Positions 1 to 5,178 of a stretch of DNA of 6,317 nucleotides are shown in pieces. A program made the translations under genes and the position numbers. Source of the DNA: Gemmatimonadaceae bacterium (GTDB taxonomy: Bacteria > Gemmatimonadota > Gemmatimonadetes > Gemmatimonadales > Gemmatimonadaceae); contig JACMOE010000708.1 in NCBI GenBank assembly GCA_014378185.1, forward strand, positions 1-6,317. Reading direction: 5' to 3'. The notes under the pieces are model-generated. The model ran no database searches. It was not told where the DNA came from and saw only the letters and a list, made by a program, of their open reading frames with translations. Within the stretch, counting starts at the first letter, position 1. Each line of letters starts with the position of its first letter.

Positions 1-280
1 GGAAGCTCACGTTGTGTACGCCGACGCCGATGGTGAAGCGAACCGTATCGCCCATGCTCGCCACGTTCTCACTGGGCGAGAAGGAGTTGCCAGTCGCGTG
101 ACTGGTGAGCGTCACGACAATGGTCTTGCCCGTTCCCGTGGAACTGTTGGTGGGCTTCGGCGCCGCCGAATCGGACGTCCCGCCCGCAGTTCCCTTCGCG
201 TCCTTTCCGCAAGCGCCGGTGAGGAGAGCCGCGCCGATGGCGAGCGCCACGATGCCGCGTCGATGGATGAAGTCGTTCAT
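1..280 (-). CDS. Plastocyanin-like (cupredoxin) lipoprotein, 5' part only
   Basis: The reading frame starts with ATG at 280-278 and is open for 93 codons until it leaves the window at position 1, so the C-terminal part is missing. Residues 1-24 form a lipoprotein-type signal: basic MNDFIHRR, a hydrophobic stretch, then LLTGAC with Cys24 as the likely lipidated residue. The lipobox is imperfect, with Thr at -3. Residues 25-52 are a Ser/Thr/Gly/Ala-rich linker. From about residue 53 the sequence resembles a small copper-binding domain, with GDTVRFTIG followed by VHNVSF, where His89 sits where cupredoxins carry their first copper ligand. The other ligands lie outside the window. The expected role is electron transfer or copper binding at the outer face of a membrane. 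A GAGGA stretch lies about 11 nt upstream of the ATG. An ABC permease remnant on the same strand ends 64 bp upstream. The cupredoxin assignment is fairly good for the family; the substrate and partner are unknown. Confidence 0.72.
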   Translation of the reverse strand, partial: MNDFIHRRGIVALAIGAALLTGACGKDAKGTAGGTSDSAAPKPTNSSTGTGKTIVVTLTSHATGNSFSPSENVASMGDTVRFTIGVGVHNVSF

Positions 281-344
281 GAGAGGAGGTCCTCGTGTGT
301 GTGAGTAAGACGCCACTGCGAACCGCAGCGCGGGCAACGCATTG

Positions 345-494
345 CTAGAAGTCCTTCCGTTGAAACGCACGCAGCCCCAGCGTGATGGGGGCGACAATCC
401 ACAGCGACAGGGCACCCGCTGCGACGAGTGTGCCAACTGCTCCGCCCAGGAAATGCTGGAAGACGGCGCTTTCACCGAACGCGTGAGGGAGGTT
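345..494 (-). pseudogene. C-terminal remnant of an ABC-2 type transporter permease
   Basis: On the minus strand an open frame ends at TAG (347-345) and reads NLPHAFGES, then HFLGGAVGTLVAAGALSLW, then IVAPITLGLRAFQRKDF. A final hydrophobic helix followed by a short basic tail ending in a LRxFxRKDF-like pattern is typical of the last transmembrane segment of ABC-2 family permeases. In the same frame a TGA stands immediately upstream (497-495), and no start codon precedes the recognisable part, so about 49 codons remain of a gene normally 250 codons or longer. Beyond the TGA the frame continues open toward and into the antisense of the kinase gene. I cannot tell whether that stretch is real permease sequence behind a Trp-to-stop change or chance. 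The rest of the gene is not in the window, so this is a relic. Its strand and position suggest it once preceded the cupredoxin lipoprotein gene. Confidence 0.62.
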
Positions 495-574
495 TCACGC
501 CAAATCGCGGGATTCTCCTGTCAGGGGTTGTCCCACGACGGCCTCCGGCATCACCCGCTGGGTCACGCGCAGGC

Positions 575-580
575 TAATAT
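575..580 (+). promoter_or_regulatory. Possible -10 element for a leaderless kinase mRNA
   Basis: TAATAT lies 7 bp before the ATG of the kinase gene and matches the TANNNT pattern seen at many leaderless bacterial genes. No purine-rich ribosome binding site is present between it and the ATG, and no clear -35 hexamer stands 16-18 bp upstream. Transcription from here would begin at or next to the start codon. The assignment rests on position and a short motif, so it is weak. Confidence 0.3.
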
Positions 581-587
581 TGAGCGC

Positions 588-1253
588 ATGCGTATTGCCA
601 TCGTCGGTGGGCCGGGTGTCGGAAAGAGCACGCTCGTACGCCAGCTCGGTGATCTGTACCAGCACGGCTCGTACGGTGAGGGCGAAAAGGGCGTGTGGGA
701 CACGCGTGTGCTCGCGGACATCGAGACCGGCCGCAATCCGGTCGGCGTGACGGCGTACTTCGGCCGGCTATACGACGCGAACTATCGGAGCTCGGCGGCG
801 CACGACAAGGCGGATCGCGTGATCCTGCTCGAAGGCGCGCGCATCACGCTCGAGGCGCACATCGTCGAGTATCCACCCGAGTGTCATGCCGAGCTTCATC
901 GCGTGCTCGCCATCGGCGATCGCTGGCAGCCGGACTGCGTGATCGTCCTCACGTCGGGCACGGATACGATCGAGAAGCACATCCGCTTGCGTCGCCGGCC
1001 GCACGAGAACGTCGAGCACATGGTGCATCGGTTCCGGCTCATCGACGCGGAGTTCCGGCGTCTCGCGCCGTTGTACCCGAGCACTGTGCTGATCGATCGC
1101 GACGGCCGCGAGTTCCACGACCGTGCGGGGCTCGAGTCGATCATCGCCGACGCGGGGCTTCCGCCATTCCGCGAGATTCCCTATGAGGACATCACGCGTT
1201 TCGAACCGGAGCGGATCGGAAAGGCAATCGCCGTGCGCCGTCTCGTTCGGTGA
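588..1253 (+). CDS. P-loop nucleoside/nucleotide kinase-like protein
   Basis: This encodes a 221-residue cytosolic P-loop protein. It opens with MRIAIVGGPGVGKSTLVRQL, so the Walker A motif (residues 7-14) follows directly on the first beta strand. A second hydrophobic strand, DRVILLEGA (76-84), is followed by an acidic helix; another, DCVIVLT (116-122), precedes an arginine-rich segment, HIRLRRRPHENVEHMVHRFR (131-150), resembling the lid of deoxynucleoside and thymidylate kinases. The strand STVLID (165-170) follows. This order fits a small-molecule kinase of the dNK/thymidylate kinase type. I cannot assign a substrate. The frame is open back to an ATG at 342, but that stretch is antisense to the permease remnant, lacks kinase features and would put 82 residues before the P-loop. 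The ATG at 588 is therefore the likely start. It has no convincing Shine-Dalgarno sequence. The 3' end overlaps the converging ndh remnant by 62 bp. Confidence 0.75.
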   Translation: MRIAIVGGPGVGKSTLVRQLGDLYQHGSYGEGEKGVWDTRVLADIETGRNPVGVTAYFGRLYDANYRSSAAHDKADRVILLEGARITLEAHIVEYPPECHAELHRVLAIGDRWQPDCVIVLTSGTDTIEKHIRLRRRPHENVEHMVHRFRLIDAEFRRLAPLYPSTVLIDRDGREFHDRAGLESIIADAGLPPFREIPYEDITRFEPERIGKAIAVRRLVR

Positions 1254-2299
1254 TCAGTCGCACGCCGCGATGGAACGTGAACCAGGCGTGGGCCCACTCC
1301 ATCAGTACGATCACACGGTTGCGGAATCCGACGAGGTACATGATGTGCACGAATAGCCAGAGCAGCCAGGCGGGAAACCCCGCGAACTGAACATTGCCCA
1401 AGACGGCGATGGCACGATTCCGGCCGATGGTTGCCAGGTCGCCTTTGTTGCGATACTTGAAGGGGCGCGTCGGCGTCCCATCGAGCAGCCGCCGAACATT
1501 ATTCGCGGCGTGCGTGCCCTCCTGATGCGCGGTTGCCAGCGGCCCAGAACACGACGCGGGCCGGAATGTGGTCGGCGCCCATCCGGACGCCGGAGCCATC
1601 CACGCTCGACACGACCGCGCCGATCCTTACGTCTACTCCGAGGCGTTCCAGGTCGGCACGGGCGCGTCGTGAAGAGGCCTCCGGGAACGTAGGTAAAAGG
1701 CGCGGCCCTCCCTCGACGAGGACGACGCGCGCGCGGCGCGCATCCACACGACGGCACTCGCCCGGCAACACCTTGCGCACGATCTCGATCATCGTCCCGG
1801 CCAGCTCGACGCCCGGTGGACCGCCACCGACGATGACGAGTGTCGTGAGCGCGTCGCGCTCGGCGGGGTCGTCCGTGCGCTCCGCGAGCTCGAACGCGAG
1901 GAGAAACCGGCGGCGGATCTCGAGTGCGTCTTCCAGACTCTTCAGGCCCGGCGCAAACGGCTCCCACGCGTCGTGTCCGAACTACGCGTGCCGCGCCCCG
2001 GATGCGAGGATGAGGTAGTCGTAGCAGACCGGCGTGTCGGCGTCGTCGAGGCGCACCTCGCGTCGCACCGGGTCGATGGCGACCACGTTGCCGAGGCGGA
2101 CGTTGACGTTTCTGTCATGCCGCAGGATCCAACGGATCGGGACCGCGATGTCGCTCGGCGCGAGGCCGGCGGTCGCGACCTGGTAGAGCAGTGGCTGGAA
2201 GAGGTGGTGGTTCGTGCGGTCGATGAGCGTGACAGCGGCGCTCGCACCGCGCAGCGCCCCCAAACCCCCGCCGACTATCACGCTGTGAGGTTTGGGCAC
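1192..2299 (-). pseudogene. ndh: Decayed type II NADH dehydrogenase (NDH-2)
   Basis: Read from GTG at 2299-2297, with GAAGA about 7 nt upstream, the minus strand gives an NDH-2-like flavoprotein: PHSVIVGGGLGAL (first FAD fold), TNHHLFQPLLYQVATAGL (the quinone-reductase signature), then YDYLILASGA. The frame is stopped by TAG at 1984-1982, where relatives have Tyr (A-Y-F-G-H). The same frame continues with AWEPFAPGLKSLEDALEIRR, the NADH-binding fold LVIVGGGPPGVELAG and VVFWAAGN. Near 1522-1534 it breaks, and homology resumes in another frame with QEGTHAANNVRRLL, GDLATIGRN and FPAWLLWLFVHIMYLVGF, the C-terminal membrane-anchoring part, ending at TGA 1194-1192. About 45 residues expected between the halves, including the second FAD-contacting GD segment, are absent. 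About six residues after the first glycine motif also appear lost, and its third Gly is Ala. NDH-2 oxidises NADH and reduces quinone at the inner membrane. This copy cannot make a working enzyme. Confidence 0.88.
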
Positions 2300-2304
2300 G
2301 ATTT

Positions 2305-2457
2305 GATCTTCGTGGCTGGTCAAACCGACTCCACAATTATTCGGAAGGTGCACCGGCGGTCGCCACTCGGAATGTGCTCGATCCGCTCGACGGTGACGCG
2401 GGCACCGAGGACCTCACGGAAGAGCGTCAGCTCGCCGCCGCAGAGCTTCGGGCAGAG
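2305..2457. repeat. 153-bp duplicated segment, left copy
   Basis: This segment matches 4435-4587 in the same orientation with nine mismatches and no gaps (144 of 153 identical, counted by eye). It covers the last part of the regulator gene plus 15 bp after its stop codon. The left boundary (GATCTT) lies just before the ndh start. The right boundary is where the regulator fragment loses clean alignment. The two copies flank the histidine kinase gene. Confidence 0.93.
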
Positions 2458-2481
2458 GCGCCCCCTAATCGCCCTGTGCAT
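2320..2481 (-). pseudogene. Truncated 3' copy of the SufR-like regulator gene
   Basis: On the minus strand this encodes a C-terminal fragment of the regulator found intact at 4450-5121. It runs from LCPKLCGGELTLFRE through VTVERIEH to RRCTFRIIVESV and TGA at 2322-2320. Clean alignment with the intact gene runs to 2457. Beyond that, a weaker match with small gaps (CAC-GCGAT-AGGG) suggests homology continues to about 2478. An ATG at 2481-2479, 8 nt after the histidine kinase stop codon, opens a 53-codon frame covering the fragment. Three of the four clustered cysteines remain; the first is Arg here. The DNA-binding half is missing. Relative to the intact gene it has three replacements (Ala to Val, Asp to Ala, Leu to Pro) and six silent changes. 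Its stop lies 20 nt before the ndh GTG, implying the two genes were once adjacent. It is probably a relic, but a small translated protein cannot be excluded. Confidence 0.8.
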
Positions 2482-2489
2482 CGCGTCTG

Positions 2490-4289
2490 CTAAGGATCAT
2501 TGCCGGACGGGCCGGACGACGTACTCATCGTCCGTTGTGACGCTGGAAGCGTGATGGTGAACGTTGATCCAATCCCGACCTCGCTGACCACGGTCACGTC
2601 GCCGCCCATTCCTCGCGCCAGTTCCCGACTGATGGCCAGACCCAGTCCGATGCCCTCCCCTGTTCGCGTCAACTGGGAATCCACCTGCACGAACGGTTCA
2701 AAGATCCGTGCCAGTTGATCGCGTGCGATGCCCTTCCCGCTGTCCTTGACGTGCACCAGCGTGTGGCCACCGGCGACGTCGCATGACACTGTCACCGTGC
2801 CACCATGCTCCGTGAACTTCACTGCATTCGTCACGAGGTTGAGCACCACCTGCCGCACTTTCTCCGGATCGGCATATGCCATCGTTCCGTCGCATCGTTC
2901 GATGCCAAGCGTGATTCGCCGAGCATGCGCCTGCGGAGCGATGAGGGCGTGGCACGTCGCGAGGATCTCGTCCAGTGGAATGTCACTCATCTGGAAGTCG
3001 AGATGGCCCGATTCGACACGAGCGAAGTTCAATACCGTATTGATCAGGCCGAGAAGGTGTCGGCAACTCTTCTGGATGCGCCCGATTGCCACCTCCTGGC
3101 CGGACGTGACGGGGCCGTGCACTCCAAGCATCAGCAGGTCGGCATATCCGCCGATCGCATTCAGGGGGGTGCGTAACTCGTGGCTCATCACCGCGAGGAA
3201 GTCGCTCTTCCCTCGATTGGCATTTTCTGCGTCGGCACGCGCACGTTCGGCGTCCTCGAGCAGGCGTTCCCGATCGAGGATGGTGCGCCGCCGCTCGGTG
3301 ACATCGGTGACTATGACGACGATACCGCTCACCACCCCGCTCGCACCCGTCAACGGATGGTAGACCAGATCGTAATAATTATCGATCGTCCCGTCGCCTG
3401 CAGAGTCGAAGCGGATAAGAAGGTCGTTGGCGGCAAAGGGCACGGCGCTGTCGTACACGAACTGTAGCACGCTCTCGATCTGCGATCCGACGAGATCCGG
3501 AAACATTTCAAGCAGTGTCCTTCCCACGGGATCTCGATTGCCGATGATCTGCCGATACCGCGGATTAGCCACGGTGTACAGCATCTCGCGCCCATCGAGA
3601 ACCGCCACCCCCACTGGCGCCTGCTCGAGAACGCGTCCCAACGCTTCACGTGCTTCTTCCGCGTCCGCTTTCGCGCGCCGCTCGGCATCGATGAGCGCCT
3701 CGCGCTCCTGGGTAGCCTCTACGCGGCGCGTCGTTTCCTGACACACGACGAGTACGCCGCCCACAGCGCCCGCATCGTCGAAGACCGGACTGTAGCTGTA
3801 CGTCCAGTAGACATCTTCCAGCTGTCCATTCCTCTCGATTGGCACAAGCTGATCCTCGTGCCAGGTGGCCTCGCCGCCTTGCATCACCTGGACGATCTGC
3901 GGGCCGATGACATTCCAGATTTCCGGCCAGCACGCCTCCCCTCGCATCCCCAATGCGCCAGGATGTCTGCCTGACGCACCGAAGCTGGGGCGATATGCAT
4001 CGTTGTAAATCTGGATCAGCTCCGGACCCCACCACATGAACATGGGATGGCGGGAGGCCAATAGCGTGGCTGCGGTACCCCGAAGGGTGCGCGGCCAGTC
4101 GGCCACAGGTCCTAGTGCAGTGGTCGACCAGTCGAAGCTCCGGCAGAGTGCGCGCATCTCGCCGGGGCCATCGAACAGGGAGTCCGGTAGCAGGTTGCCC
4201 GCCTCCAGCGACCGAGCATCCAGCCCCCGCTGCACTTTCGTCACGTCATTCGTCCTTCCGACGTACGCATACGAGGGAGACGAACACAT
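2490..4289 (-). CDS. Soluble PAS-PAS sensor histidine kinase, no adjacent response regulator
   Basis: This 599-residue protein has no signal peptide or membrane helix, so it should sense a cytoplasmic or diffusible signal. A first PAS-type domain spans about 42-190 and includes DWSTTALGPVADWP and FMWWGPELIQIYNDAYRP, a pattern common in bacterial multi-PAS kinases. An acidic/basic coiled coil follows (about 190-218), then a second PAS domain (about 219-330) ending DVTERR, and another coiled coil (331-362). The HisKA motif SHELRTPLN carries the phospho-accepting His370. The ATPase domain has the N box (NLVTNAVKF, from 484), G1 DSGKG (516-520), F box FEPF (530-533) and G2 GEGIGLG (544-550). All catalytic boxes look intact. 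ATG 4289 has only a weak GAG upstream. GTG at 4244-4242 (residue 16) is preceded by AAGGA at 8 nt and may be the true start. Five sampled lines are about 59% GC against about 71% in three ndh lines. The flanking repeats suggest it entered the locus by recombination. Confidence 0.93.
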   Translation of the reverse strand: MCSSPSYAYVGRTNDVTKVQRGLDARSLEAGNLLPDSLFDGPGEMRALCRSFDWSTTALGPVADWPRTLRGTAATLLASRHPMFMWWGPELIQIYNDAYRPSFGASGRHPGALGMRGEACWPEIWNVIGPQIVQVMQGGEATWHEDQLVPIERNGQLEDVYWTYSYSPVFDDAGAVGGVLVVCQETTRRVEATQEREALIDAERRAKADAEEAREALGRVLEQAPVGVAVLDGREMLYTVANPRYRQIIGNRDPVGRTLLEMFPDLVGSQIESVLQFVYDSAVPFAANDLLIRFDSAGDGTIDNYYDLVYHPLTGASGVVSGIVVIVTDVTERRRTILDRERLLEDAERARADAENANRGKSDFLAVMSHELRTPLNAIGGYADLLMLGVHGPVTSGQEVAIGRIQKSCRHLLGLINTVLNFARVESGHLDFQMSDIPLDEILATCHALIAPQAHARRITLGIERCDGTMAYADPEKVRQVVLNLVTNAVKFTEHGGTVTVSCDVAGGHTLVHVKDSGKGIARDQLARIFEPFVQVDSQLTRTGEGIGLGLAISRELARGMGGDVTVVSEVGIGSTFTITLPASQRTMSTSSGPSGNDP

Positions 4290-4449
4290 CGTCTCTGCTC
4301 GCGTCGAGGCTCAGTCCTCGCTGCACGGGGAACCACGCAAACGCAGGGTGGAGCGAGCGGCTTGTCCAATGTGCGCGAGATTGATCGCGAATTGATGACG
4401 GGCCGGTCCATCACCCTGCTCTGCTGCTCGTGGCGATCTTCGTGGCTGG
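4290..4449. other. Intergenic stretch upstream of the histidine kinase
   Basis: These 160 bp separate the stop codon of the intact regulator from the histidine kinase start. The first 15 bp next to the regulator belong to the duplicated segment; the rest is unique in the window. I see no convincing -35/-10 pair or terminator on the minus strand. How the kinase is transcribed is therefore open: read-through from the regulator or an unrecognised promoter. Confidence 0.5.
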
Positions 4450-4587
4450 TCAAACCGACTCCACAATTATTCGGAAAGTGCACCGGCGGTCGCCACTCAG
4501 TATGTGTTCGATCCGCTCGACAGTGACGCGGTCGCCAAGGGCCTCACGGAAGAGCGTCAGCTCGCCGCCGCAGAGCTTCGGGCAGAG
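4435..4587. repeat. 153-bp duplicated segment, right copy
   Basis: This is the partner of 2305-2457, in direct orientation with its start 2130 bp away. It forms the 3' end of the intact regulator gene plus 15 bp downstream. Six of the nine differences are silent in the regulator frame, and all nine fall within the coding part. Confidence 0.93.
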
Positions 4588-5121
4588 CTGTGCTGCCCTG
4601 GAGATCGCGCAGTGGTTCTGTACGAGCTCGATCGTTCCATTCCGGGCGCGCTTGCACTCGGCCATATAGCCTTCCTCGCGTCGGATGCTCGCCAGGGCAG
4701 CGACGCGTTCTTCGAGCGGCCGCTCCTGGCTCGGCATCCGCGCGCGATAGCTTTCCACCTGCTTCCGCGTCCTCTCGGCGGTCAGACGTTCCAGGCCTTC
4801 GTCCCCCGACGCGCTCTGAATCGCCTGGAGCATGTCGACCGCGAGTTCTGCGTGGGAGTCCGGGAATCGATCGTTGGCCTTGGGGGTGAGTCGCCATACC
4901 CGCGGGGGCCGACCGACCTTCCGCCGCTCATCCGTGAAGTCCACCACCCCTTCTCCCTGAAGGACGGAGAGGTGCTGGCGAACAGCCATGGTCGTGATGT
5001 CCAGGCGCTTTCCCACCCGCGCTGCGGTCTGGGGTCCGTGCGTCTTCAACTGGAAGAGAACACGGTTCCGACCGGAACCGGGACTGTCTGGATTCATGCG
5101 GACAACTTGCATGTCGGACAC
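4450..5121 (-). CDS. SufR-like winged-helix regulator with C-terminal cysteine cluster
   Basis: This 223-residue protein begins with a DeoR/ArsR-type winged helix (about 15-80). The recognition helix lies around TTMAVRQHLSVLQGEG (43-58), and the wing around KVGRPPRVWRLT (68-79). A helical middle part (about 85-160) probably dimerises. The C-terminal region carries Cys171, Cys180, Cys184 and Cys214 in NHCAIS, QLCPKLCGG and RRCTFRI. The C-x12-C-x29-C subset resembles the spacing I recall for SufR, which binds an Fe-S cluster and represses Fe-S assembly genes when loaded. Divergent placement beside an Mrp/ApbC-type Fe-S carrier supports an Fe-S-sensing role, and a palindromic site lies in the shared promoter. 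Starts at GTG 5121, ATG 5112 and ATG 5097 are all possible; none has a good ribosome binding site, and all keep the helix-turn-helix. Calling it SufR itself would go beyond the evidence. Other cysteine-bearing regulators of this superfamily remain possible. Confidence 0.85.
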   Translation of the reverse strand: MSDMQVVRMNPDSPGSGRNRVLFQLKTHGPQTAARVGKRLDITTMAVRQHLSVLQGEGVVDFTDERRKVGRPPRVWRLTPKANDRFPDSHAELAVDMLQAIQSASGDEGLERLTAERTRKQVESYRARMPSQERPLEERVAALASIRREEGYMAECKRARNGTIELVQNHCAISRAAQLCPKLCGGELTLFREALGDRVTVERIEHILSGDRRCTFRIIVESV

Positions 5122-5131
5122 CGTTTAAGCA

Positions 5132-5158
5132 ACTTTGCAAAGTATCTTCTTTACAAAT
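5132..5158. promoter_or_regulatory. Likely operator: two palindromic half-repeats
   Basis: ACTTTGCAAAGT (5132-5143) is a perfect 12-bp palindrome. A second, near-palindromic copy of its core, CTTTACAAAT (5149-5158), begins 16 bp after CTTTGCAAAG (5133). The pair lies in a short AT-rich gap between the divergent regulator and Mrp-type genes and overlaps the promoter elements of the latter. Two similar dyads about one and a half helical turns apart are what a dimeric winged-helix repressor would need. That the adjacent regulator binds here is inferred from position. Confidence 0.62.
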
Positions 5159-5163
5159 ACAAT
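5135..5163 (+). promoter_or_regulatory. Sigma-70-type promoter for the Mrp-like gene
   Basis: TTGCAA (5135-5140, 4 of 6 to consensus) and TACAAT (5158-5163, 5 of 6) are separated by exactly 17 bp. Initiation would fall near 5170, leaving a leader of roughly ten bases that includes the ribosome binding site. The -35 lies inside the perfect palindrome and the second dyad abuts the -10, so a protein bound there would block RNA polymerase. Confidence 0.6.
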
Positions 5164-5170
5164 GTGGCAA
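5141..5170 (-). promoter_or_regulatory. Possible divergent promoter for the regulator gene
   Basis: On the minus strand TTGCCA (5170-5165, 5 of 6) and GATACT (5146-5141, 4 of 6) are 18 bp apart. Initiation would fall near 5134, about 13 nt before the GTG start. The site overlaps the same dyads as the opposing promoter, which would give autoregulation. The -10 is poor, so this is tentative. Confidence 0.3.
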
Positions 5171-5178
5171 GGAGAGAC

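Noticed and set aside
14..308. Plus-strand open frames at the left edge
   Set aside because: They are antisense to the cupredoxin lipoprotein, which has a signal peptide and domain pattern; the plus-strand products are Arg-rich with no motif.
1533..2018. Plus-strand open frame of 161 codons rich in Arg, Ser and Pro
   Set aside because: It is antisense to ndh, has a composition typical of shadow frames in high-GC DNA and shows no recognisable domain.
4305..4320. Small hairpin CGAGG/CCTCG upstream of the histidine kinase
   Set aside because: A 5-bp stem with a 6-nt loop and no T tract is expected by chance in DNA of this composition.
2305..4587. Composite transposon or insertion sequence flanking the histidine kinase
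   Set aside because: The direct repeats are regulator coding sequence, with no transposase, terminal inverted repeats or short target duplications visible.
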